A stretch of DNA of 64,000 nt from Lewinellaceae bacterium (GTDB taxonomy: Bacteria; Bacteroidota; Bacteroidia; Chitinophagales; Saprospiraceae), in assembly GCA_020636095.1 (NCBI GenBank), contig JACJYN010000016.1:1-64000 (forward strand), read 5' to 3'. The translations under genes were made by a program, and so were the position numbers. Position 1 is the first letter of the stretch; every line of letters starts with the position of its first letter. The notes under the pieces are model-generated. The model searched no databases, had not been told where the DNA came from, and was given only the letters and a program-made list of their open reading frames with translations. Below are positions 16,147 to 24,050 of this stretch, piece by piece.

Positions 16147-16307
16147 GAGCATGTTTGGAGGCCACTTTTGGAAATAAAAAGTGTCAATTTTTTGATGAGA
16201 CAAGGCGCTTTTTGAAGTACATACTGGTGGTACGGACAAAAAAAGCAACGCCGTATCAGCAAAAAAGGGGCGTTTTTTAGCCCAAAGGGTGGCCTCCAAA
16301 CATGCTC
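16147..16307. mobile_element. Small TNA-flanked element (copy D)
   Basis: It is exactly 161 bases with inverted ends GAGCATGTTTGGAGGCCAC and its complement GTGGCCTCCAAACATGCTC. TCA flanks both sides (16144-16146, 16308-16310). The interior differs strongly from other copies yet keeps a central stem at the same place (CATACT-GGT-GGTACG, 16220-16234). Confidence 0.92.
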
Positions 16308-16380
16308 TCAGGGAGAGGTACAAAAGATAATCGAGTGTGGCGGTACCTTCAAGCACCAGGTGTTTATGGTGCTGCTGTAA

Positions 16381-16830
16381 GGGTATACGGAGCCAGCCGC
16401 CAAACCGTTAAGCTGATCCGCTCCATCCGGGTGTGCCGTACTCCGGCCTTGGGTGGCCGGCGGATAACCTGTAAGCAATGCGGCGATGTGCGCTATCAAT
16501 ACTTTTCCTGTGGCAATAGCCTATCACCGCCCCTTTGCTGAAATGGAAACGGAATTGCTCAAAAAGAGCTGGGTGGTGAACCACCAGCGCCCCACCGCCG
16601 AAACAAAGGTAGTCGAAGAATACTTGAGCCGCTATATCTGCCGCATAGGAATATCCAGCAAGCGCCTGCATTATGACAAAGGTGGTAAAAACGTGCGCAT
16701 CGAGTATAATGATTACGCTAACCAGGAGCAAGGCAAAGCAGCGCCCAAGAAGCACCGTGATTTACCGCTCGCAGGCATCAATATGGCCGCCCAAGGCTGT
16801 AGTTCAACAATGCATAAAATGTTCATTGCG
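16381..16830 (+). pseudogene. IS91-family transposase remnant (deleted core)
   Basis: The N-terminal zinc region (VYGASRQTVKLIRSIRVCRT, RRITCKQCGDVRYQYFSCGNS) is joined directly to ELLKKSWVVNHQRPTAETK and the Tyr region EYLSRYICRIGISSKRLHYDK. The HUH motif and ~150 residues in between are deleted. It closely matches copy 1 where both exist, so the two belong to the same element type. Confidence 0.8.
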
Positions 16831-16972
16831 AGCAAAAGCTCGCAACGCCATTTATTAGGGTAAAAGAAATAGAGGAACCATCCTATTCGATACTTCATCA
16901 ACAAAATATAGAATAATCATGTGGGTATTTGACAAACTGGAGTAGTTGTTGTAAATCTGTAATTACTTAATA

Positions 16973-17115
16973 ATTACACAAATCAGGGTAATAGAAATCT
17001 CAGTAATCAGAATAGGGAATTCGAAGGGAATAAGATTAGGCAAGACAATCTTGGAGAAGTATGGGATTCAAGATAAGGTTGAACTGATTCTCAAGGAGGG
17101 ATACTTGATCCTTAT
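16973..17115 (+). pseudogene. MazE/AbrB-type antitoxin fragment
   Basis: The frame reads IEISVIRIGNSKGIRLGKTI, then LEKYGIQDKVELIL, then EGYLIL: the swapped-hairpin AbrB DNA-binding fold found in MazE antitoxins (R-I-G-N-S-x-G-I-R-L). There is no start codon in frame, and the C-terminal toxin-binding tail is replaced by unrelated sequence running into a REP-like hairpin. No toxin gene is adjacent. It is a leftover of a toxin-antitoxin module. Confidence 0.65.
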
Positions 17116-17150
17116 GTTATGCGGGGACAAAGAAATATTGAAACATATCC

Positions 17151-17190
17151 GCGTCCGTCGCCATAGGTTTTGCCCGCCGGAGACGGACGC
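17151..17190. repeat. REP-like palindrome (copy 3 of 3)
   Basis: GCGTCCGTC...GACGGACGC form a 9-base perfect stem around GCCATAGGTTTTGCCCGCCG. The core resembles 11,838-11,865 and 14,734-14,761. It lies 32 bases beyond the 3' end of the TPR gene, where it could also stop transcription. Confidence 0.6.
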
Positions 17191-17221
17191 GGGGCCTCAC
17201 TGCATTCGGCTTACCGCCTTA

Positions 17222-18031
17222 TCACTTCCCTCCACTCAACTCGCTGACTTTATACTTGGCGCGCTCGCTGTATTTGGCGTCTTTGACCATTTTGTAAGCC
17301 TCAACGGCAGCGTCGGACTGGCCGAGGGCTTCCAGGCTTTCCGCTTTGGCCATATAATACTTGCTGGCATCTGTTTCGCCAGCCTGCTCGATGGCCTTAT
17401 CGGCATGTTCCAGTGCCTTTTCGGCATTGCCCTTTTCCTTCATGGCATACGCGAGGTAGTAGTGTACCTCCGGGCTTTGTTTCATTTCGAGGAAAGCCAT
17501 GGCGTATTCAGCGGTGGCATCCCATTTCTTGTCGCCCCAGGCAACGGCGATGATGTTTTCGGCCTTGCTGTACATTTTTTCCGCCTTATCGGCTTTTTTA
17601 GACTTGGCGCAGACGTCGCCGGCTTCGATGTAGGCGCTGATCGATTCGGCTGTCTTATTCATGCCTTCCAGCGCCTGAGCGCGGCCGATATAGTTGGCGT
17701 AGAAACCAGCAGAAAAGGCGATGCCTTTCTCATAGGTTGCCAGGGCGCTTTCAGAATCGTCCCCCTTGCGCTGGTCGTTGCCTACGTAATACGCGGCAAT
17801 GGCGCCGTTGCGCTTGGCCAGCTTGATCACCTCGGCGTCCGCTTCGGATTCGGCGTCGGCGGCTTCGATAGCCTGCTCCATAAGAGGTAGCGCTTCGGTG
17901 TAATTCTTGGCTTTGATCATTTCCAGGCCCTTGTTGTACAAGCTGGCTGCCGAGGCATCGTCCTGCGCATGCAGGGTCATGGAACATCCTAAAAGTAGTA
18001 ACAGTGTAGTTAGATTGGTAAAAATTTTCAC
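17222..18031 (-). CDS. Exported tetratricopeptide-repeat protein
   Basis: The 269-residue protein has a signal peptide (MKIFTNLTTLLLLLGCSMTLHAQ) followed by about five TPR-like helical pairs, clear ones being AASLYNKGLEMIKAKNYTEAL, ALATYEKGIAFSAGFY, AEKMYSKAENI and ALEHADKAIEQAGETDASKYYMAKAESLEALGQSD. Such proteins are periplasmic or surface scaffolds. It is the last gene on the strand of the SIR2/nSTAND/WD40-ankyrin locus, 150 bases downstream, and could be an extra partner, but the gap makes co-transcription uncertain. Confidence 0.8.
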   Translation of the reverse strand: MKIFTNLTTLLLLLGCSMTLHAQDDASAASLYNKGLEMIKAKNYTEALPLMEQAIEAADAESEADAEVIKLAKRNGAIAAYYVGNDQRKGDDSESALATYEKGIAFSAGFYANYIGRAQALEGMNKTAESISAYIEAGDVCAKSKKADKAEKMYSKAENIIAVAWGDKKWDATAEYAMAFLEMKQSPEVHYYLAYAMKEKGNAEKALEHADKAIEQAGETDASKYYMAKAESLEALGQSDAAVEAYKMVKDAKYSERAKYKVSELSGGK

Positions 18032-18184
18032 GGTCTATTATGTGTTTTGGTTAAATGAAGAAGGACAAAAATATTATTCCTTACAGAAAATAAAAAATAA
18101 GTCTTGGTTTTGGTTGGTTGCAGGACGAAAGAAGTTCGTTTCTATGCCAATGGTTCGAACGGAAAAAAGAGGGAAAGGTTGTAC

Positions 18185-21100
18185 TTATTTTCTCACCGGG
18201 GCGGCCTTCAATTCGAGGATGCCATATTGCTCATAATCGGAAGCCGAATTGAGAATCTCTCCAATGTGGTAGGCGCCGGTAGCGCCTCCAGGAGAGACGA
18301 CCAGGCTCATGACGTAGGCCGTGCTGGTGCCTTTCGGGAAGCTATCTTTACCGTCGCCATTGAGGATGAGGCCTTTAAACTGCAGGCAGAGTTCTTCTCC
18401 CGGGCAGTCGATCTCCCGGCCTTCCACATCGAAGGAGCCGAAAAGGTTGACCCCGTCATACTGGCCAATGGCCCGGTACAGGGAGTCCTGAGGGTAAATA
18501 ATAAAGCTGACCCTGGCCGTTTTATTGGCGGTGACGTTCGTACCCTCTCCACTGAGATGCAGGGTGTCCTGCATCACCCATTTACTGCTGACGGCCCCTT
18601 TTTGGAGTAATAAATCATAGATATCCGGTTGTTTTAAGCTCCGGGCTTGCAGCAACGCTGTAAATCCTCCTTTAAATGTCACGTTGGGGTCGGCTCCGTA
18701 GGAAAGGAGTGCTTCAACGTTGGCCTTTTTATCCGAGGCAATCGCGTAGATCAGAGGTGTGGCTAGTAAATCATCGCGGGAAGAAACATCGGCGCCGGTA
18801 TCCAGCAACAGGCGCAGGACAGAGAGGGAATCCTGCCTGGCGGCGAGGTGAAGCGGCGTTTGCTGGATATTGTCTCTGGCATTGATGTCGGCGCCATGGG
18901 ATAATAACAAGTTTACTACTGCATTATTGCCGTTGTGGGTGGCAAAATGCAGCGGCGTCCAGCCCTGATTGTTTCGGGCGTTGATATCCGCTCCTTTGTC
19001 CAGGAGGATCTGGACGATGTCCAGGTAGTCATTCCGTGCGGCGATCATCAGCTCGGTGAGTTTTTGGTTATCCCGGATGTCTACCTGGCCGACCAGGCCG
19101 GCCAGTTGCCTGGCCACCAGATAATTTCCCCGCAGCAGTGCGGTCAGAAAGGGAGTATAGCCCTCCTGGTTTTGGATATTGGGGTTGGCGCCATAGTAAA
19201 GCAGCAGCTTGACCACGGTCGTATCGTTGTTGAAACAAGCCAGGTGCAGGGCCGTTTCGCCGTTTTCATTTTGACAATTGATATTGGCCACTCCGTTGGC
19301 GGCAAAGAAATCAAGGATGTTTAAAGTGCCGTTATTCACTGACCACAGGAATTCCTCCTCGAGTTGTTCCGGTGGGATTCCCTGAGCCAGAAACCGGAAC
19401 AGGCCCTGGTAATTGAGATGCGCGGCAAAGAGCAGCGCATTGACCCCTTGTTCGTTCCTGTGCAGGGGGTCGGCGCCTTGCCGGATAAGGGCCTCCGCTT
19501 TTTCTTTATCATCATTGACCACCGCGGTGGTAAGGGCGTCAAAATACCTTCCGTCTTGTACGATGGAAAGGTTTTGATTATAAATATCCAACAATTGATG
19601 GCCGCCGTCGGGCAGCCAGGAAATTTTCCGGCCTTTGGCAGCTTGAAATAATTTTTCTACCCAGACGGAGTCATTCCGGGTGCTGTAGGCGCCATTTTTA
19701 TCGACGGTAAAAGAGATGCCGTAATCGATCAGGCTTTGCAGGGTTTCCAGCCGACGGCCCGGCGCTTGGAATTCAACCGGCCAGAGCTTTATGGTCTTAA
19801 GGCCGATGACGGCGGCACACCATTTACCGTCTGGGCTGATGGCCAGCGAATGGACCTGCCCGCTTCCAACTCTGATCTCTGCTTTTTTTCGGTATCTGGC
19901 TTGCTCCCGGCCACTGGAATAAAGGACGATCCGGGAGCTTCGGTTGGGGATGTCATTGACCGCATACAGGAAGTAGTTGCCATCTTTTGAAAAATGAAGC
20001 TCGCCGGCCTGGCCCTGAAATTCCCGAAACACTTCCAGCTCCTGGCCGGTATTCAGGTCGAAGATGCGGATGGTGTTATCCAGGGAATTGGTGGCAATCC
20101 ATTTTCCGGAAGGGTGAAACCGGGCTTCCTGTATTTCGGAGCCAAAGCTGTTGACAAATTTCACTTTCTTTTGGTGAATCTCGGAAATATCGATGATCTT
20201 GACGCTATTGCTCTGATTCTCCGGATAGGTCGCTGCCACCAACTTTTTGCCGGGCAGATAGTCCAGCCCAATTTCTCCGGGAGCATTTTGTTGTATCCAG
20301 GAAAGGAGGCTGTCACCGGCGAGTTCACCAAACAAAAGGTCGCCCTGGGAATTGGTGTACCCAAATACTTGGTCCTGGTTGTCAAAGAAAAGTTCATTAA
20401 TATACAGCTCTTTGCGGTACTCGTCAATTTCTTCCTGCTTTCCCAGGCGCCAGAAGCGGATTGTGCCGTAATACTGAGACAGGGTGGCAACAATGCTGTC
20501 TTCCGGTTCGGAAAAATAAAACCTTTCGGCCGTCCAGTTACTGCGCAAGACAAAGTCATTGCGGTGTTCCCGGAGGTTGTGAAACTGGAGATTGCCCGAG
20601 GAGGCGGAAACCAGATAACGGTTATCCGGGCTGAATTGAAGGTCCCATATTGGGTTGGCCCGCCTGAGGGTCAGGTATTCCGGCAATACGCTATCGGCGG
20701 CCTGGTAACAAAGCCGGAGATACGCTTCATTGGTTTTGTCATTTTCATAAGCGCGGTAGTAATTTACCAGGGCCTTATCCCAAGCCTTTTCCCCGGCGGC
20801 CCGTTGTCCTTCCCGGAAGTAAATCTCCGAGAGGTATCTGCGGGCCTCGGCTTCCTGTTCTTTGGCGAACAGTTCATTCTCTTCCGCTTGTTCCCGGGCT
20901 TCGAGGGCCTCCCGTTCTTTTTGTTGAGCGAGTTGTGCCTGAAATAAGGCTTCGCGTTCTGCCCGCCGGGCTTTTTGGGCATTGCGTTCCGCCTGCAACC
21001 GTTGTTCATCGATCCGGGCGAAAGCGTTGAGGATGCGGCCGTTGATCTCAAGGCCGGCAGCGGGGTTGCAGACTTTGGCGGCGTTGTACTTTTTGATGGC

Positions 21101-21274
21101 CAGGCCGAAGTCGTTGCGGGCCACTGCATTTTCAGCCTCAAGGAGTAACCGCTCGAAAGCACGGCAGGGGGCGGCCGGCCCCTCCTCCTGGCCATAGGAA
21201 GCGGGCGCCAGTGCCATCAGGCCGAGGAATAGAAACAGCAACCGAAATGATTTATTGTTGAATGCGCTTTTCAT
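18185..21274 (-). CDS. Exported WD40-ankyrin repeat protein, putative sensor
   Basis: I chose the ATG giving MKSAFNNKSFRLLFLFLGLM, a signal peptide ending ASYGQ (~1029 residues in all), rather than the ATG at 21,316. The order is: signal peptide; a short TPR-like stretch; a charged coiled coil (~80-150, Arg/Glu/Ala-rich); a beta-propeller of WD40-like repeats (~195-520, e.g. IWDLQFSPDNRYLVSASSG, EARFHPSGKWIATNSLDNT and LAISPDGKWCAAVIG); seven or more ankyrin repeats (~575-900, e.g. GWTPLHFATHNGNNAVVNLL); and an unrecognised C-terminal ~120 residues with a GEELCLQFKG segment. The start overlaps the end of the nSTAND gene by 23 bases, so the two are translationally coupled. Repeat arrays like these usually recognise ligands. 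Confidence 0.85.
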   Translation of the reverse strand: MKSAFNNKSFRLLFLFLGLMALAPASYGQEEGPAAPCRAFERLLLEAENAVARNDFGLAIKKYNAAKVCNPAAGLEINGRILNAFARIDEQRLQAERNAQKARRAEREALFQAQLAQQKEREALEAREQAEENELFAKEQEAEARRYLSEIYFREGQRAAGEKAWDKALVNYYRAYENDKTNEAYLRLCYQAADSVLPEYLTLRRANPIWDLQFSPDNRYLVSASSGNLQFHNLREHRNDFVLRSNWTAERFYFSEPEDSIVATLSQYYGTIRFWRLGKQEEIDEYRKELYINELFFDNQDQVFGYTNSQGDLLFGELAGDSLLSWIQQNAPGEIGLDYLPGKKLVAATYPENQSNSVKIIDISEIHQKKVKFVNSFGSEIQEARFHPSGKWIATNSLDNTIRIFDLNTGQELEVFREFQGQAGELHFSKDGNYFLYAVNDIPNRSSRIVLYSSGREQARYRKKAEIRVGSGQVHSLAISPDGKWCAAVIGLKTIKLWPVEFQAPGRRLETLQSLIDYGISFTVDKNGAYSTRNDSVWVEKLFQAAKGRKISWLPDGGHQLLDIYNQNLSIVQDGRYFDALTTAVVNDDKEKAEALIRQGADPLHRNEQGVNALLFAAHLNYQGLFRFLAQGIPPEQLEEEFLWSVNNGTLNILDFFAANGVANINCQNENGETALHLACFNNDTTVVKLLLYYGANPNIQNQEGYTPFLTALLRGNYLVARQLAGLVGQVDIRDNQKLTELMIAARNDYLDIVQILLDKGADINARNNQGWTPLHFATHNGNNAVVNLLLSHGADINARDNIQQTPLHLAARQDSLSVLRLLLDTGADVSSRDDLLATPLIYAIASDKKANVEALLSYGADPNVTFKGGFTALLQARSLKQPDIYDLLLQKGAVSSKWVMQDTLHLSGEGTNVTANKTARVSFIIYPQDSLYRAIGQYDGVNLFGSFDVEGREIDCPGEELCLQFKGLILNGDGKDSFPKGTSTAYVMSLVVSPGGATGAYHIGEILNSASDYEQYGILELKAAPVRK

Positions 21275-22880
21275 ACAGTTCAATTTTGGATCGAATGCCC
21301 TCATTGGTGGAATCAATCGCTAACGCTTCTTCCAGCTTTTCGATGGCCAGTTCGTATTCATAGGCGCCGGCGTAGGTCTCAGCGTCCTGCGTAAGTTGCC
21401 GTACCCGGAGCTGGTCTTTTTCAGCCTGAGCGGCCAGGAACCGATCCAGGTTTTCCTCGGCTACTTGCTCTGCTTCCCGGGCCTGCCGCGTTTTATTGAC
21501 AGCCACCACAGAGGCAAGGAGGGCTATGCCAAACAGGAGAAAACCGACGATGGCCAATACCGTTGCCAACTGTCGCCTTTTTCGCTCCCGAGCCAATTCT
21601 TTTTCCCGTTCAGCCTGGGCCGCGCGCTCGGCCCGAAGCCGTTCTTCTTCCAGACGCTTCTTCTTGGCGCCCAGGATAGGCGCTACCAGGGTATCATGGC
21701 TCAGTTCATACACAAAACCGCCGCGCAGGCTGGGCTCGGCCCGGATGAGGTGGGTGTCCACCAGTTTAGCCAGCAATTCGGGAGAAACATCGTAGTTTTT
21801 GTAGACCTGCCCTTCGTAGAGGATCAGGCGCCGCTCCTCTTCTTCGAAAATAAGGCCTTCCTCGACCAGGCGACGGGCAGCTATCTGCTCAGCCATACTT
21901 CCCAGCGACCTGATCTGGTTCTCATAATAATTCTCGTAGAGGTTTTCCAGGTTAGAAATGTGATTCTGCTCAATATAAGGCAGGCCTTCACGGATCACTT
22001 TACGCTCCAGCGACTGACAGAGCAGCTGAAGCTGGAAGGACTCGATCTCCTGGCTGTTTTCTTTGGTGAGGTAGGCCAATATTTTTTCAATAGCCTCGTC
22101 CCGATAGTCGAAGGGAGGAGAGAGATAAGCTCCGTCTTTCTGGTAAGCGGGGTTGATAATGGCGTCTTCCGCCGCTTCCCGGCTCAGGGCGCCTAGTTCG
22201 AAATTGTGGCTCAGGATATCTGGCAGATAATCCGCCAGCTCATTGAGCCGGTGCATGCGGTCGGATCGGATGGCCAATACTATTTTCAGGGCGAATGGTT
22301 GGTGCAGGGCTTCCATTTCCGGAGGAGGAAGAATGGCTTTCCCCCCGGATAACTGCGCTTCTATGAGTCCGATAAAGCGTTGTGGAAGTGAAGTATACAA
22401 GGCTTCCGACAGGCCCTGTTTAAATTCCCCGATGGCAGAAGAGGAATAGGTGAACAACTCTTCAAACTGGTCGAAGATGAGAATGAACCCCTTTTTATCC
22501 GGTTGGTTGAGATGCCGGTTTTTTAGATGCGCCCAGAGCGACCTTTCCTCCGGCATCAACCGGAACAGGAAGGAATCCTGCGGTTGGCCTTTTTTGACAC
22601 TATCGATGGCTTCCTGTAGGGGCCCTTCCTCCTTGGCGTCAGAAAAGGCGCCAAAGCGTACAGTAATGGGCTCCCATTCCCCTTTCTCCAAAATCAATGG
22701 AATGACGCCTGCGTTGAGCATAGAACTTTTGCCCCGCCCCGAACGGGAATAAAGGACGACCAGCTTCTCCAACTGAAGAAATTGGTAGAAAGATCGAATA
22801 TCCTGCTCTCGCCCGAAGAATAAATGTTGCTGGTCGGTGCGGAAAGGGTGCGCTCCGGGATATCTGTAGTGTTTCTTCAT
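21252..22880 (-). CDS. nSTAND-type NTPase with transmembrane helix
   Basis: The 542-residue protein begins with the nSTAND1 signature YPGAHPFRTDQQHLFFGRE. A P-loop SRSGRGKSS follows at residues 45-53 (first Gly replaced by Ser), then Walker B plus acidic motif FDQFEELF at ~136-143, then a winged-helix-like region to ~405. A charged coiled coil leads into one transmembrane helix (~437-461), then a second coiled coil and a TPR-like pair (YAGAYEYELAIEKLEEALAI) at the C-terminus. By family, STAND NTPases are nucleotide-driven switches that oligomerise on sensing a trigger. With the NTPase cytoplasmic, the last ~80 residues should lie in the periplasm, where the exported WD40-ankyrin protein would be. 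It is 5 bases after the SIR2-like gene. Confidence 0.85.
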   Translation of the reverse strand: MKKHYRYPGAHPFRTDQQHLFFGREQDIRSFYQFLQLEKLVVLYSRSGRGKSSMLNAGVIPLILEKGEWEPITVRFGAFSDAKEEGPLQEAIDSVKKGQPQDSFLFRLMPEERSLWAHLKNRHLNQPDKKGFILIFDQFEELFTYSSSAIGEFKQGLSEALYTSLPQRFIGLIEAQLSGGKAILPPPEMEALHQPFALKIVLAIRSDRMHRLNELADYLPDILSHNFELGALSREAAEDAIINPAYQKDGAYLSPPFDYRDEAIEKILAYLTKENSQEIESFQLQLLCQSLERKVIREGLPYIEQNHISNLENLYENYYENQIRSLGSMAEQIAARRLVEEGLIFEEEERRLILYEGQVYKNYDVSPELLAKLVDTHLIRAEPSLRGGFVYELSHDTLVAPILGAKKKRLEEERLRAERAAQAEREKELARERKRRQLATVLAIVGFLLFGIALLASVVAVNKTRQAREAEQVAEENLDRFLAAQAEKDQLRVRQLTQDAETYAGAYEYELAIEKLEEALAIDSTNEGIRSKIELYEKRIQQ

Positions 22881-22885
22881 ACCAG

Positions 22886-23992
22886 CTACTCGAAATTTTC
22901 CGCCCGGCGGATAATGCCGAGCATAGCTTCCGTCATCTGATTGCGTTTCACCTCGGCGTCCCGTTCGTCGATAGAGCCGTTGCGAATCCGCCGCTGCAAA
23001 CGGTTGTTGCGCTCCGCCAACAGGATCGCCTCATCGCACAACTCTTCGGCCGGCTCTCCGCACTGCTCCAGAAACTCCTTGAGCTTGCGGATGGCATTGT
23101 CGGTGTCGGCTTTCCCTATGAGGGTGCGAATGCCCTTCAGGACGGAGGACGGCTGGGCGCCGGCTTGCCGTTCCAGGCCTTCCTTCTGGCATTCCTTTAA
23201 CAACTGGCCAATGAATTCATGGATGTTTTCCTGCACGAAAGTGATGCGGAACTGCTCTTTACAAAAAACGGCGATCTGCTCGTCTACACTCAAACTGGAG
23301 GCATACCGCAGGAAGCTGTCCTTATCGTTGTACTTGGAGAGGATGCGCAGTAATAGCTGCATGTACCAGCGCTCAAACTGAATGCCCAGAAAAATAAAGT
23401 TATCCGTTTCGCTGATGATCTTTTTCAGTTCGGTAGGCATACTGCGGGCGCCTAGTATGGAATCAAAATAGTCGAACAAGTCCTGATAAGTCAACACCAG
23501 GGAATCCCGCTCATGGATGCTGCCAAACATATTGTACACCAGCGGCGCCTGCCGGCCCGGCATTTTGGCGCTGCTCACCGGGCTGCGGTTTTTCCAGTAG
23601 AAATCCTGTTTACAGGGCAGGCCCTGGTGTTCAGCAACCCGGCACAGCAGGTTGTCAGGCGTCAGGCTGATGATAAGGTGGAAGGGAATGCGGGCGATCT
23701 TTTCCAGCAGATTTTCCGTCCTGGGGAAATTTCCGTCAAAGAACCGCTTCAGCTTGTAATAAAAGCGCGTTTTGCTTTCCTCGGTAGAGAAGAGGAACAA
23801 CCCATCCTGCGGATAATAATTCCGGATATCCGGATTGTTCGGAATATCGAATTCGGTAGCCAACTGGCCTTCCAGCTTTCTCCCATCAGCGTCAGTGAAA
23901 ATCTCAGGCCCCAGGCAGAGAATGCATTTTTCTTCGCGGATGGTCTGAATGATAATATCCCAATCAATATTGGCTTTTGATGTGGTCTCCAT
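22886..23992 (-). CDS. SIR2-like protein with C-terminal effector-associated-type domain
   Basis: The start chosen is the ATG giving METTSKANIDWDII (368 residues). Residues ~10-235 form a SIR2-like fold: EKCILCLGPEIF (nucleotide loop), LIISLTPDN at the place of the usual TxNYD, VYNMFGSI then SLVLTYQDLFDYF, and FIFLGIQFERW. Phe156 stands where classical sirtuins have the catalytic His of HG, so NAD cleavage is not certain. The C-terminal ~85 residues (IRTLIGKADTDNAIRKLKEF, then ILLAERNNRLQRRIRNGSI, EAMLGIIRR) look like an effector-associated helical domain that links effectors to STAND NTPases. It is the first gene of a tightly packed three-gene operon. Confidence 0.75.
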   Translation of the reverse strand: METTSKANIDWDIIIQTIREEKCILCLGPEIFTDADGRKLEGQLATEFDIPNNPDIRNYYPQDGLFLFSTEESKTRFYYKLKRFFDGNFPRTENLLEKIARIPFHLIISLTPDNLLCRVAEHQGLPCKQDFYWKNRSPVSSAKMPGRQAPLVYNMFGSIHERDSLVLTYQDLFDYFDSILGARSMPTELKKIISETDNFIFLGIQFERWYMQLLLRILSKYNDKDSFLRYASSLSVDEQIAVFCKEQFRITFVQENIHEFIGQLLKECQKEGLERQAGAQPSSVLKGIRTLIGKADTDNAIRKLKEFLEQCGEPAEELCDEAILLAERNNRLQRRIRNGSIDERDAEVKRNQMTEAMLGIIRRAENFE

Positions 23993-24050
23993 GGGCGGAG
24001 TTGTGTTTCTTAAGGCATTAAATGTAAAGGTAATTTGTGGAATTACCAAT

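Larger units (their letters stand above)
15781..16380 (+). pseudogene. Tyrosine recombinase (XerC-like), N-terminal part
   Basis: The start MQTYQKHLEEFDAYLTLKNFSKATRNAY is a core-binding SAM-like domain. A 36-base hairpin at 15,873 shifts the frame. It resumes as ALRQFFAYREKHGMDGPFTQKQAREYILY, INGDYSAMYKFYREVMGLGWDVQHIPRPRKERSLP, and is then split by the TNA-flanked repeat. It resumes once more as EVQKIIECGGTFKHQVFMVLL before a stop. The catalytic domain is deleted; copy 1 keeps that half. Confidence 0.8.
15705..16830 (+). mobile_element. IS91-family element with XerC-like gene, decayed copy 2
   Basis: The left edge matches copy 1 (ATAAAGTTCTGTTTTTCA). It retains the recombinase N-terminus and then, after large deletions, both ends of the HUH transposase. 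A 161-base TNA-flanked element is inserted within it. The right boundary is unclear; transposase-like sequence ends near 16,790. Confidence 0.65.

Noticed and set aside
12805..16830. Integron or prophage integrase
   Set aside because: The tyrosine-recombinase pieces belong to IS91-type elements with HUH transposases; no attC sites or phage genes are seen.
17051..17890. 279-codon plus-strand frame opposite the TPR gene
   Set aside because: It begins inside the AbrB fragment and continues as antisense of a convincing TPR protein; hydrophobic runs are reverse-complement artefacts.
19994..20947. Long open frame (317 codons) on the plus strand opposite the WD40-ankyrin gene
   Set aside because: It mirrors codon bias of the opposite strand, has no recognisable domain, and the minus-strand frame is a clear repeat protein.
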